This document shows positions 17,975-27,387 of a stretch of 64,000 bases of DNA, piece by piece. The translations under genes were made by a program, and so were the position numbers. This DNA comes from Saprospiraceae bacterium (GTDB lineage Bacteria > Bacteroidota > Bacteroidia > Chitinophagales > Saprospiraceae). The notes beneath the pieces are model-generated. The model was not told the DNA's origin. It did not search any database and saw only the letters and a list, made by a program, of their open reading frames with translations. Positions within the stretch are counted from its first letter, which is position 1, and each line of letters starts with the position of its first letter. The DNA lies in contig JADJOB010000002.1 of assembly GCA_016714025.1 (NCBI GenBank), positions 851,501-915,500 on the forward strand, in the 5' to 3' direction.

Positions 17975-20227
17975 TTATTGCTTAAAAAATTTATAAATTT
18001 TTATGTTTTCCTGCTGTTCCGTTCTAATAAAGTAAACTCCGGAAGCCAAATGTTCAAGCTGATTCAGTGATTTTGCAACAAGATGACCTTGCAAATCGTA
18101 AATACTTGCTTTTGTTTCTTGTTGAATCAATTGTTGGGGCGTGTAATTTTCCAGTGGACCAGAATTGAGTTGGAGTTCTCCTTCTGGGTTCCAGGCTTTT
18201 TTATATTGATGACAACTTTTCCAATAGCGACCTCTCCAAATACAATCTCCTTTGCGAACCTCAACAGTAAGCGTATTGAAATAAGTACCCATCATCATTA
18301 CATATGCACCGGAAGAACCCGTTGACCAACGTATTTGATATTGGCTGGGATCAATAAGCTGTCCATTGGTTTCAAATAATCCAACAATAAACATGCAGGA
18401 ACTACTGCACACGGATTGACAAATGATATCCGGATAGACTAGTTGATGTTCAACATCATAATCATCTTCACACGAAGAGAGAATAAATTCCAATTCCTCA
18501 CATGGACCGCTGCATTCTATATCAAGCGTATCATAAACACTGCGCTTACAGATATCTGCAAATTCAATGGTTTTAGGTAATCCACTTTTCCAGGAATATA
18601 TTTTGGACGTTAAACTATATACATCTTTTTTAAATAGTAAAATTGGATTTTGATTTATGATTGTGTACTCCGGATGATTTGCACTTGCAGTGATTTGCCA
18701 AAACAATTCATGATTTCTGTTTTTTGGCTGAATTATTTGTTTAAAGGCGTTTAAAGCAGTTACTTCAACCATTCCATTTGGCAAACATTTTTGAATGGTA
18801 GTAATGCCGCATGAATCCAAAGTGCAATTTGTCACATTTACATCGATTGTATCGGTGTGCTCACACAACGCATCTTCATAATGTACAAAATATTTTGTAG
18901 ATTGATTGGGACTTGCTTTTGGATTTGGGCAAGTAACACAACTTAATCCATTAGAAGGAGACCAGGTATAATTGATTGCCGGGTTGAACGATTTAATTAA
19001 TTCAATGCTATCTCCTCTACAAATGAGATGGTTCTGTGCAATCAATTCCGGTTTTATAGTTTGAATTTTAATCGATTTAAAAATCGTATCGTAACAAGAT
19101 TCTTTGGAATGGATTACCAACCTGACTTTAGCAATTCCTGAATCTGGCAAAGAGAAAATAGGATTTTTAGTATTTGATTGCAATTGATTGGCATTGAAAA
19201 ACACCGTCCATTGCCAAAAGTCAATGGTAGAAAACTGATCGGTCGATTCATCAATTAATTGCAACTCAACCGGATTTTTGCAGGTATTGATGGAATACTT
19301 AAAAGCAGCTTCTGGAACGGAATTACACAAACGGACATTAATTTGAAAATCACGCCTCAATACAGAAAGTAATTTACCATTTCGATATTCTTCTACGCAA
19401 TATGCAACGAGGTATTGTGCAATGATTGGAACTGCAAATCCACGCATAATTCCTGTTTTGGAATCTATATGCAAGGCGGGCGACCCACCAATCATATCAT
19501 TCAAAGTATAATTTTGACTGAAAAGCACAGGATCGTAAGGTGGTTTTGAAGGAAAAGTATCTCTTGGCTTTTGAGGAGTGGCGCCTGAGTTGGGATTGCA
19601 TAAGGCATACACCAGAGAATCCCCTTCTGCATCTTTAGCAGCTAAATGAAATTCTATGGGCTGATTGCCACAGATATAAATTGGAGGATACGGACTTAAT
19701 ACCGGACTCGAATTACACGATAATAAAGCAGATTCTGTAATATGGGCCGTATAAGTTGCTCCGGTATTTTCAGGATCGACAATGTTAAGGATGGTTTTAT
19801 TTCTGCAACATCGTTGATAAGCCAGAATATATCCTCCAGCTAAGAAGGGCAATTCCAGCGTGTCTTTGTAAGTAGTGGTATGGACGCAAACATCTCCACC
19901 GACGATTCCACAATTTTTAAATGCAACTTCATTTAATGTATCATCGGCTCTGTAAAGCATATCCAGACGACCATTGTTTGCTACATTTATTTGTCGAATT
20001 CCCTTGGAATCAAAGACACCCAAATAAGCAGGATCATCAAAGGGCGGTTGGCCGTTGATACAGTCTCGTCTCACGGTCATGGTAATTTCATATTGATTAT
20101 TACCCAAACAGCGATAACTGATATCACCTCCAATAATATGAGTTGCTCTCAAATGATCGCTAATACCTAAAAAAATTAAAATCAGGATCATTGAGAGCAA
20201 ATTTTGAGGGAGTCTGTGGATAAGCAT
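17975..20227 (-). CDS. secreted multidomain protein with PKD-like domains and T9SS sorting domain
   Basis: A 750-residue exported protein with signal peptide (LLSMILILIFLGISDHLRA). It opens with ATHIIGGDISYRCLGNN and TVRRDCINGQPPFDDPAY, a conserved N-terminal block seen in many large gliding-associated or adhesin-like Bacteroidota proteins. A PKD-like domain follows (about 320-400), then a SprB-like stretch (YTWSPSNGLSCVTCPNP). The C-terminus (about 690-750, SIYDLQGHLVAKS..SGVYFIRTE) is a type A T9SS sorting domain. It is probably a surface-attached protein in adhesion or gliding. The number of Cys residues suggests disulfide stabilisation outside the cell. Role inferred from architecture only. 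Confidence 0.7.
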   Translation of the reverse strand: MLIHRLPQNLLSMILILIFLGISDHLRATHIIGGDISYRCLGNNQYEITMTVRRDCINGQPPFDDPAYLGVFDSKGIRQINVANNGRLDMLYRADDTLNEVAFKNCGIVGGDVCVHTTTYKDTLELPFLAGGYILAYQRCCRNKTILNIVDPENTGATYTAHITESALLSCNSSPVLSPYPPIYICGNQPIEFHLAAKDAEGDSLVYALCNPNSGATPQKPRDTFPSKPPYDPVLFSQNYTLNDMIGGSPALHIDSKTGIMRGFAVPIIAQYLVAYCVEEYRNGKLLSVLRRDFQINVRLCNSVPEAAFKYSINTCKNPVELQLIDESTDQFSTIDFWQWTVFFNANQLQSNTKNPIFSLPDSGIAKVRLVIHSKESCYDTIFKSIKIQTIKPELIAQNHLICRGDSIELIKSFNPAINYTWSPSNGLSCVTCPNPKASPNQSTKYFVHYEDALCEHTDTIDVNVTNCTLDSCGITTIQKCLPNGMVEVTALNAFKQIIQPKNRNHELFWQITASANHPEYTIINQNPILLFKKDVYSLTSKIYSWKSGLPKTIEFADICKRSVYDTLDIECSGPCEELEFILSSCEDDYDVEHQLVYPDIICQSVCSSSCMFIVGLFETNGQLIDPSQYQIRWSTGSSGAYVMMMGTYFNTLTVEVRKGDCIWRGRYWKSCHQYKKAWNPEGELQLNSGPLENYTPQQLIQQETKASIYDLQGHLVAKSLNQLEHLASGVYFIRTEQQENIKIYKFFKQ

Positions 20228-20409
20228 TCTATAATAATTTGATTAAGAGCCTATAAAGTTAAACGAACTAAATGAAGATTTGTGAAATTGCAACGGGAAA
20301 AATATAGATCCTTTTCCTATGAGTATAGTTGTCTGTAGTTTTTTATATTTTATATGATCTTCACCGAGTAATTGGATTAGAATTTGTAACTTAGAGCATA
20401 ATCCAAATT

Positions 20410-21588
20410 ATGAAGATTTTAAGCATAGGATGTATATTCTGGTTTTTGTTAAATGGGTTGCAAGGGCAAGGGATCATCGTAGATCACAATTCTGTTGAAT
20501 TATTTGACAGCATTCCACAACAATATAAAGACGCTGCAGCCCAATTGCATATGATTTTTATGGATCGTTCGGTTGGAGGAAATATCGACGAATATTTAAA
20601 TTGTCTCGCATCATCCTGGAGTAGTGCCCGAAGTTTTTGTAAAAAATACGATCACAGAGATTCAAATTATGCAGTCTCACCTAAAGAGGTATTTTGGAAT
20701 GGAATCTGGGATCGAAGCCATTGGCGTTATGAATATTGGCCTACTGCCTGTTCGGAAGATGTCCAGTGTTTTATTGATTTTATGCAAACCCGAATGGATT
20801 CTTTTGATGTAATGGGATGTCAGTTTAGTTATTTGGCTGTTACGCCAGGTTCAAAAATTGCGGATCCGGTCAATGGATTTTTTGGAAGTAAAATATCCAG
20901 AAACCATGCAAGCGTTTATTCCAAATTTGCAACGGATAATCCAAACAAAAAAATTATTTGGTGGACCAGTTCCCTTGCACGCGGGATCGGCAGTGTAGAA
21001 TCTGAAGCGTTTAACGATCAAATGCGTAGCTATACCCAACAAAATCAACTGATACTTTTTGATGTAGCGGATATCCTGTCCCATAATCCGGATGGCATTC
21101 CTTGTTATGACAATCGGGATGGCATAGCCTATCAGACCGAAAATAATCCAGACGATGGTTTAAATATACCGGCCATTTGTCCTCAGTATACAACCGAAAC
21201 CGAAGGGGGACATCTAGGATCCATATCGGCAGGCGGAATTCGAGTTGCAAAAGCGTTTTGGGTTTTGATGGCTCAAATTGCTGGCTGGCAAAGAATCACC
21301 AGCAAAGCAGAAGAATTTAATAATATTAAGATAAACTATTTTCCTGTGCCAAGCCGGGATGAATTGATATTTAATATTAAGGGGTTGAATTCAAACAGTC
21401 TTTTGGAATTTTCCATAATTGATTTAAATGGAAACTTGTTAAAGTTTCAAACAGAAAATTACTATGTAAATTCAAAGCCCCATGAATTGTTAAGCATCCC
21501 ATTACAGGATCTGGAGAATGGCATGTACATTTTTAAAGTGAGAATTGGTAATTTTTACAAATCCATGAAGATTGTTGTGCTTCATTAA
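20410..21588 (+). CDS. secreted protein, SGNH-hydrolase-like, with T9SS sorting domain
   Basis: A 392-residue protein with signal peptide MKILSIGCIFWFLLNGLQGQ. The body contains LHMIFMDRSVGGNIDEYL near the start and TEGGHLGSISAGGIRVAKAFW near residue 275, an arrangement reminiscent of SGNH/GDSL hydrolases (oxyanion Gly-Asn and a late catalytic His). A classical GDS serine is not clear, so activity is not proven. The last 80 residues (LLEFSIIDLNGN..LENGMYIFKV) form a T9SS type A sorting domain. The next gene, also a sorting-domain protein, follows 14 bases after the stop, suggesting an operon. Confidence 0.5.
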   Translation: MKILSIGCIFWFLLNGLQGQGIIVDHNSVELFDSIPQQYKDAAAQLHMIFMDRSVGGNIDEYLNCLASSWSSARSFCKKYDHRDSNYAVSPKEVFWNGIWDRSHWRYEYWPTACSEDVQCFIDFMQTRMDSFDVMGCQFSYLAVTPGSKIADPVNGFFGSKISRNHASVYSKFATDNPNKKIIWWTSSLARGIGSVESEAFNDQMRSYTQQNQLILFDVADILSHNPDGIPCYDNRDGIAYQTENNPDDGLNIPAICPQYTTETEGGHLGSISAGGIRVAKAFWVLMAQIAGWQRITSKAEEFNNIKINYFPVPSRDELIFNIKGLNSNSLLEFSIIDLNGNLLKFQTENYYVNSKPHELLSIPLQDLENGMYIFKVRIGNFYKSMKIVVLH

Positions 21589-21602
21589 TTCGTTTGTTTA
21601 GT

Positions 21603-22181
21603 ATGCGTATTAAATTTGTTTTTCTGTTTTTAATTCCTTTTGGTTTAAAATCACAAGCCATCTTAAATTATTTTAATGCGCAGGTGTTAAATGGCCAGGT
21701 AATTTTAAATTGGGAAATTCAAACTGGCAATACCTGTGATGGAATTGAAATTCAACATAGCACGGACAGCATTTCATATTATAAAATTGGAGAAATAAAG
21801 GGAGTTTGTGGCAGTAAAACAGAAAACATTGCATATCAATTTTCGCACACAGCGCCTCAAAAAAACAGTAAAAATTATTACAGATTGCAACTGGGGGGAT
21901 CTGCATTTTCTGAATTGGAAACTGTAGAGGTATTAGATTTTAAAAATGGATATCTCATAAGACCCAATCCAACACATGACAAGCTTCAACTTAAATTTGA
22001 TCGTGATTTGGGAAGTTTTCAAATTCGAATTATTGATTTGCAGGGACATGCGGTTGTAAATACCCAAGGAATGGGATCCGGTATTTATTTAGATGCCAGT
22101 GATTGGAGTCCCGGGGTCTATGTATTTATGATACAATCAAAAGATATAGTAATGATTAAAGGGCGTTTAGTCAAATTATAA
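21603..22181 (+). CDS. small secreted protein with T9SS sorting domain
   Basis: About 192 residues: signal peptide (MRIKFVFLFLIPFGLKSQ), one beta-sandwich segment (LNYFNAQVLNGQVILNWEIQ, a fibronectin-like edge common before sorting domains), and a type A T9SS sorting domain from YLIRPNPTHDKLQLKF to the end. ATG at 21603 is preferred to an upstream TTG because the signal peptide begins there. Almost the whole protein is made of the module that normally precedes the sorting signal plus the signal itself, so no independent activity is visible. Confidence 0.6.
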   Translation: MRIKFVFLFLIPFGLKSQAILNYFNAQVLNGQVILNWEIQTGNTCDGIEIQHSTDSISYYKIGEIKGVCGSKTENIAYQFSHTAPQKNSKNYYRLQLGGSAFSELETVEVLDFKNGYLIRPNPTHDKLQLKFDRDLGSFQIRIIDLQGHAVVNTQGMGSGIYLDASDWSPGVYVFMIQSKDIVMIKGRLVKL

Positions 22182-22206
22182 AATTTACTTCGGATCCTAA
22201 AGCATA

Positions 22207-22617
22207 CTAACCAATTTTAGTACTTTGACGAGCCAACAGCTTCCAGCGTTTATGAGATTTAATCCATACCTGGCAAACATGTAAATTCAAGCGGATGGCT
22301 TTACCTTGTAAAATAACTTCATGAACAGCCTGAAAGCGGACAATAGCAAATTTTTTTGAAACCTGGCAGTGCATGCTATCAGGTATGATATGCTCATATA
22401 TTAAATAGTTTGAAAGTAAATGATTTAATACTTCTTGTTTTGTTTCAACCCAACCATTGGAATGACCATATGATAGCCCGGGATGCAAGAGTTCTTCAAG
22501 TTGCATCGAATCTTTTTGAATTAAGGCATTATGCAAAGATTTGGCAGCTGAAATGATCGGCAGCGATTGCTGTGCACTTGCGTTAAGGCAACAGAGCACC
22601 AGGAAGTATTTAAACAT
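22207..22617 (-). CDS. exported NTF2-like (SnoaL/DUF4440-type) protein
   Basis: About 136 residues, with start ATG at 22617 chosen because the signal peptide MFKYFLVLCCLNASAQQ begins there. The mature part has AAKSLHNALIQKDSMQLEEL, LHPGLSYGHSNGWVETKQEV and HVCQVWIKSHKRWKLLARQS, the layout of NTF2-like cone-shaped domains. These bind or isomerise small molecules or serve as structural units; the ligand cannot be told. It converges with the preceding plus-strand gene. Confidence 0.65.
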   Translation of the reverse strand: MFKYFLVLCCLNASAQQSLPIISAAKSLHNALIQKDSMQLEELLHPGLSYGHSNGWVETKQEVLNHLLSNYLIYEHIIPDSMHCQVSKKFAIVRFQAVHEVILQGKAIRLNLHVCQVWIKSHKRWKLLARQSTKIG

Positions 22618-22811
22618 ATAATTTATTTTTAAATGTAAAACTACACAAAGGACTAAAATTTTCAATTTTTTATGGATATCAGGGGAAGAATAAATTATTT
22701 CATTGTTAATTTTTTGTATCTTGCCTATTCCATTTAAGATATATTATCATTAGTTGAAATATGATTTTTGGAGTCAATTTAATATTCTAATCAAACAATA
22801 ATTTTAAAGAA

Positions 22812-25800
22812 ATGAAAAGCGCAATTTTATTTTTAATTTTAAGTATATTTTCACTTAGGTGTTTTTGTCAAATTAAAGACCTTGAACTAAATTCTAAAGA
22901 GCAAGAACCCAGAACAAAAAATGAATTTGATAAAGCTAAGTTAGCGCGAATCAGTTTCCAAAAATTGGATTTAAATTATAAGACACTGGAATCAGATGCT
23001 ACAGGATTTCCTAAGAGATTTTCCTGCAAATTAATAAGTACAATCGACGCAAAGCAAAGAACGAACTTTTGGGAACAAAATTTAGTGGATTTGCTTGGCT
23101 TGCGGTATGAAACAGGAGTTAGCTATCAGAAAATTTCAGAGGATATAGATAAAGGGGGAATATGGCATGCCAAGTTTGATCAGTTTTACAATGGAATCCT
23201 TGTTTTAGGAGGGCAATATTTTATACATGAATATACAGACCGTCAGATTCTGGGTCATGGAAATGTATTAATGCCTGAATCAAGAATCAATGCAAGGATT
23301 GATTCATCTCAAATTCAAAATTTTGTTGAAAATTATTTTAAAAATAAAAACCATTTGAATGAACTGATTCACGCATCAAATTTTCAACTGGCATATTGGT
23401 TTAATACCAGCGAACAAAAATGGTTTCTGATATACAAAACAACTGTTCGTTGTAATTCATATGAAAACTGGATGGTATATCTGGATGCAAGCACGGGCCA
23501 AATTTTGAAATCTACAAAAACCCAGTGTAGTTTTCATATTGAAGATGCCCACGGTGTATGCGATCGTAAAGTTTGTAGTGATGAAATTAAAAATGGAAGC
23601 AATTCACCCAATTCAGAAATTGCCGGAGGAGAGACAACCCTGGCAAAAGATTTGAATGGAGTGGACCGTACCATCAATGTTTGGCGTGAAGGAGCAGATG
23701 TTTATCTGATTGATGCTTCAAAACCAATGTTTAAAGCCGGTCAATTCCAATTAGCTAATCCTATAGGAGCTATTTGGACGCTGGATGCTAAAAATTCATT
23801 CAATCCTATTCCCGGAAAAGATCAGATCAGTTCGAAGACAAATAATTTTACAACGGTGTCCGTTTCCGCACATTACAATGCAGGCCAGGTGTATGATTAC
23901 TTTTACAATACACACGGGAGAAATTCTATAGACGGAAAAGGAACAACCATTTCTTCTTATGTAAACTTTGGAACCAATTATGTTGGAGCATTTTGGGCCA
24001 ATGGAGCGATTCATTACGGGAATGGAAATGTTTCCAAAGGATATTTACCTTTTGCTAAAGGAATTGATATCAGTGCACACGAAATTTCTCATGGCATCAT
24101 TGATGCAACTTCCGGTTTGGAATACGATGCAGAAACTGGTGCAATCAACGAATCGTTTGCAGATATTTTTGGAGTGCTGGTCGATCGAACAAATTGGACA
24201 CTTGGAGAGGATATCATTGTTCCGGGACATCCAATACGCCCAACAGGTGTGGAGCGAAACATGGCAGATCCCAACCAGGGATTGCCTAAAGACAGTTTTC
24301 GAATTGGTTGGCAACCGAAACATGTGAATCAACAATATCATGGTTTAGAAGATGGTGGGGGTGTGCATTGGAATAGCGGAATTCCTAATCATGCATTTTA
24401 TTTATTTGTTCAGGGTTTAATCGCAACTGCAGGAAGTGAAGAAACTGCAAAGCAATGGGCTGAACAAATTTATTATCATGCACTGAATTTTTATCTCACA
24501 AGACAAGCCGACTTTAAGGATCTACGAGCAGCCATAGAACAATCCAGTAAGGATTTATACGCAAATAACACAAATGTTTTAAATGCAGCCATGACAGCAT
24601 TTGATCAAGTGGGAATTACAAGCAGCAATAATCCGGGAGGTGGTTTGTTTGATTTTAGTGAAAATGATTTACCTGTAAATCCAGGGACAGAGTTTGTAGT
24701 ATGTACCCGTTTTAATGTAAATGCTAACCGGAATGAAGGAGTTTTTATCAGAGACATGACTACACAATCCTTCCAGCAGTTGAGTAACTTAAATATTGTG
24801 AGCAAACCTTCTGTTACAGACGATGGAAATGACATTTATTTTGTTGCGACTGATTTAAAAGTATATAGATTGCATTACAATCCAAGCACATTTACCTATG
24901 ATCAAAGTTTGTTAATTGACAATCCAATTTACCGAAACGTCAGTGTATCTAAAGACGGACGATTTATTGCACTGCTTGAACTTCCAACTCAGAATAATAA
25001 TAAGCTAAGGGTTAAAGATTTGCTTACTCAGGATGAGCAGGTGTTTAGTTTGACCAATACTGATTTGCAGGTGGGATTGCAAAGTTCCACGGTCACTCAA
25101 ATTGGTTCGATGGATTTTGATCCAAGCGGACAGTATATTATGTATGACTGTTTTAGTACCAATGTTATTGTTGGAGGCAATTCATTTCAACAGTGGGATA
25201 TTGGTGTCCTTCGTTTTTGGGATGCTCTTGGAGATCAATTTGGAGACGGCGCGATTGAAAAATTATTTCGAGCTCCTTTAGCAGACATCAATCAGGATGT
25301 GGTATATCAATTTAGAAATCCGGTATTTTCAAAAAATTCACCGTATGTACTGGCTTTTGATTTCTATTTTGCAAGTTTTGCTAATCAAACGTATGCCGGA
25401 AGTTTTGGAATTGTAGGCACTAATATTGAAAAAGGAGAATTAAAATATATTCAACAACAACGAGTCGGATTGGCTTATCCAAATTATTCTATGGAAGATG
25501 ACAGTTTGAGTTTTGATGATGGGTTTCAAACCCCTACGCGACCTACTCGAATTCATACAGTCGGCCTGGCTGCTTCAAAAATAGATTCGAATGGAACATC
25601 AAATCGTTTTCTCAATGGCTATCGTTGGGCGAGTCGATTTGGTAATGGGAAAAGAAAATTAATAAATTATTTTCCACTTGCTGTTGCCGATCATTTTGTA
25701 ACAGACGAAGATCAGCAACTTACTGCAACGGTTGTAACCAATGATCGCCCCAGCATTGATGGCTCGAATAATTGGAAATTGAAAGGAGCCAATGGAGGTG

Positions 25801-27380
25801 CTTTAAAAGGAACTGTTACCATGATGTCAGACGGTCAATTTGTTTATAAACCCGATCCCAATTATTTTGGATCTGACCAGTTCAATTATGTAATGTGTGA
25901 TGTTGATTCTGATTGTTCGGAAGCAACTGTTTTGATTGACATAAATTCAGTAAACGACATTCCGGTCGCTGTTTTTGATAATTTTATAACAAATGAAGAT
26001 CAGAATTTAAATGGAGATGTAGCAACCAACGATCAACCATGCATAGATGGCGGAAATCAATGGAAATTAAAAGGAACCAATGGCGGCGCATTGAGAGGAG
26101 TTGTCAGTATGGATGTTGATGGTAAATTTAATTACAAGCCTGACGCAGATTTTCACGGTCAGGATGAATTTACTTATACATTGTGTGATGTAGATTCGGA
26201 TTGTTCTGAGGCCATTGTTAAAATAGAAATTAATTCTACTAACGATATTCCAACTGCAATTACTGATAATTTTATGTTGGATGAAGATCAGGAATTGAAT
26301 GCTGATGTTGCTTTAAATGATCAACCAAGTCCGGATGGAGGAAATCAATGGAAATTAAAAGGTTCCAACGGGGGTGCTTTAAAAGCAATTGTAACCATGA
26401 GTATAGATGGTAAGTTTAATTTCAAACCTATTTCAAATTATTATGGAATGGATGAATTCACTTATGAATTGTGTGATGCAAATTCTGATTGTGCTCAAAC
26501 TACAGTAAAAGTAATTATTAATTCAGTTAATGATATTCCTTTAGCTAAGGAAGATAATTTTACAACAGATGAAGATCAATTAGTTTCAGGAACTGTTGCT
26601 ACCAATGATGAATTAAGCCCCGATGGTTCAAATAACTGGAAATTAAAGGGTGCGAATGGCGGTGCTTTAAAGGGAGTTGTAAGCATGAATTCCGATGGCC
26701 AGTTTAGTTACAAACCTGATGCAAATTATTTTGGAACAGACCAATTTGTATATGAATTGTGTGATGGAGAACCCGATTGCGCAGAGGCTTTGGTAAATAT
26801 TACCATTAATTCAATTAACGATTTACCGATTGCAATTAATGACCAATATAGTACCAAACAGAATCAAATGGTAGTTGGAGATGTTTCTCTCAATGATGTG
26901 GCGAGTGGTGACGGTGGCAATTTGTGGTTGTTGGTTGGTGCTAATGGAGGTGCTGCCAATGGAACCGTTAGTTTAGATCCTTTGGGTACGTTTAGTTACC
27001 AACCTAAATTGGATTTTGTTGGATCGGATGTGTTTCAATACAGAATGTGTGATACAGATCCGGATTGTGTAACGGCAACTGTAAATATTACCGTTGAACC
27101 AACAGTAGGAACCTATGAGAAGGTAGATCCTTTGGTGATAAGCATAAGTCCAAATCCTTTTCAAAATAGACTCTTGATTAAAATAGATTCAAAATCGAGT
27201 GGTACTGGTTTGTTAGCCTTTTTTAATATTCTTGGAAAATGTATAGAAGAACAACATGTAGCGATTAATTCAGGGCAGCAGTTGATAAATTTAAATACAA
27301 GTGAGTTAAAAGATGGTATTTATATGTTAAGAATACAAATCGAAAATCATAGTCAGCTTTTTAAGTTAATTAAGAGATAG
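22812..27380 (+). CDS. modular secreted M4 (thermolysin-type) metallopeptidase with beta-propeller and tandem Ig-like repeats
   Basis: A 1522-residue exported zinc protease. After the signal peptide (MKSAILFLILSIFSLRCFCQ), residues 40-230 are an FTP-like propeptide. The M4 catalytic domain follows, with zinc and catalytic residues His423-Glu-Ile-Ser-His427 (DISAHEISHGIID) and Glu447 (AINESFADIFG), and HWNSGIPNHAFYLF with the late active-site region. Residues about 630-950 look like a WD40/PD40 beta-propeller (VSVSKDGRFIALLE, DFDPSGQYIMYD). Five 96-residue cadherin/Ig-like repeats follow, then a T9SS sorting domain (SISPNPFQNRLLIK to the end). It should be secreted through the outer membrane, activated by loss of the propeptide and held at the surface. 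The first CHAT gene starts eight bases after its stop. Confidence 0.88.
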   Translation: MKSAILFLILSIFSLRCFCQIKDLELNSKEQEPRTKNEFDKAKLARISFQKLDLNYKTLESDATGFPKRFSCKLISTIDAKQRTNFWEQNLVDLLGLRYETGVSYQKISEDIDKGGIWHAKFDQFYNGILVLGGQYFIHEYTDRQILGHGNVLMPESRINARIDSSQIQNFVENYFKNKNHLNELIHASNFQLAYWFNTSEQKWFLIYKTTVRCNSYENWMVYLDASTGQILKSTKTQCSFHIEDAHGVCDRKVCSDEIKNGSNSPNSEIAGGETTLAKDLNGVDRTINVWREGADVYLIDASKPMFKAGQFQLANPIGAIWTLDAKNSFNPIPGKDQISSKTNNFTTVSVSAHYNAGQVYDYFYNTHGRNSIDGKGTTISSYVNFGTNYVGAFWANGAIHYGNGNVSKGYLPFAKGIDISAHEISHGIIDATSGLEYDAETGAINESFADIFGVLVDRTNWTLGEDIIVPGHPIRPTGVERNMADPNQGLPKDSFRIGWQPKHVNQQYHGLEDGGGVHWNSGIPNHAFYLFVQGLIATAGSEETAKQWAEQIYYHALNFYLTRQADFKDLRAAIEQSSKDLYANNTNVLNAAMTAFDQVGITSSNNPGGGLFDFSENDLPVNPGTEFVVCTRFNVNANRNEGVFIRDMTTQSFQQLSNLNIVSKPSVTDDGNDIYFVATDLKVYRLHYNPSTFTYDQSLLIDNPIYRNVSVSKDGRFIALLELPTQNNNKLRVKDLLTQDEQVFSLTNTDLQVGLQSSTVTQIGSMDFDPSGQYIMYDCFSTNVIVGGNSFQQWDIGVLRFWDALGDQFGDGAIEKLFRAPLADINQDVVYQFRNPVFSKNSPYVLAFDFYFASFANQTYAGSFGIVGTNIEKGELKYIQQQRVGLAYPNYSMEDDSLSFDDGFQTPTRPTRIHTVGLAASKIDSNGTSNRFLNGYRWASRFGNGKRKLINYFPLAVADHFVTDEDQQLTATVVTNDRPSIDGSNNWKLKGANGGALKGTVTMMSDGQFVYKPDPNYFGSDQFNYVMCDVDSDCSEATVLIDINSVNDIPVAVFDNFITNEDQNLNGDVATNDQPCIDGGNQWKLKGTNGGALRGVVSMDVDGKFNYKPDADFHGQDEFTYTLCDVDSDCSEAIVKIEINSTNDIPTAITDNFMLDEDQELNADVALNDQPSPDGGNQWKLKGSNGGALKAIVTMSIDGKFNFKPISNYYGMDEFTYELCDANSDCAQTTVKVIINSVNDIPLAKEDNFTTDEDQLVSGTVATNDELSPDGSNNWKLKGANGGALKGVVSMNSDGQFSYKPDANYFGTDQFVYELCDGEPDCAEALVNITINSINDLPIAINDQYSTKQNQMVVGDVSLNDVASGDGGNLWLLVGANGGAANGTVSLDPLGTFSYQPKLDFVGSDVFQYRMCDTDPDCVTATVNITVEPTVGTYEKVDPLVISISPNPFQNRLLIKIDSKSSGTGLLAFFNILGKCIEEQHVAINSGQQLINLNTSELKDGIYMLRIQIENHSQLFKLIKR
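25674..27113 (+). repeat. five in-frame 288-bp repeats (96 residues each)
   Basis: Units start at 25674, 25962, 26250, 26538 and 26826 with an exact spacing of 288 bases. Each encodes DNF.T.EDQ, SNNWKLKGANGGALKG, a YKPD..Y.G.D.F.Y strand and CD.DSDC.EA. Units 1-4 are close to one another; unit 5 is more divergent. They are the tandem cadherin-like domains of the M4 peptidase. Confidence 0.9.
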
Positions 27381-27387
27381 AATTTTT

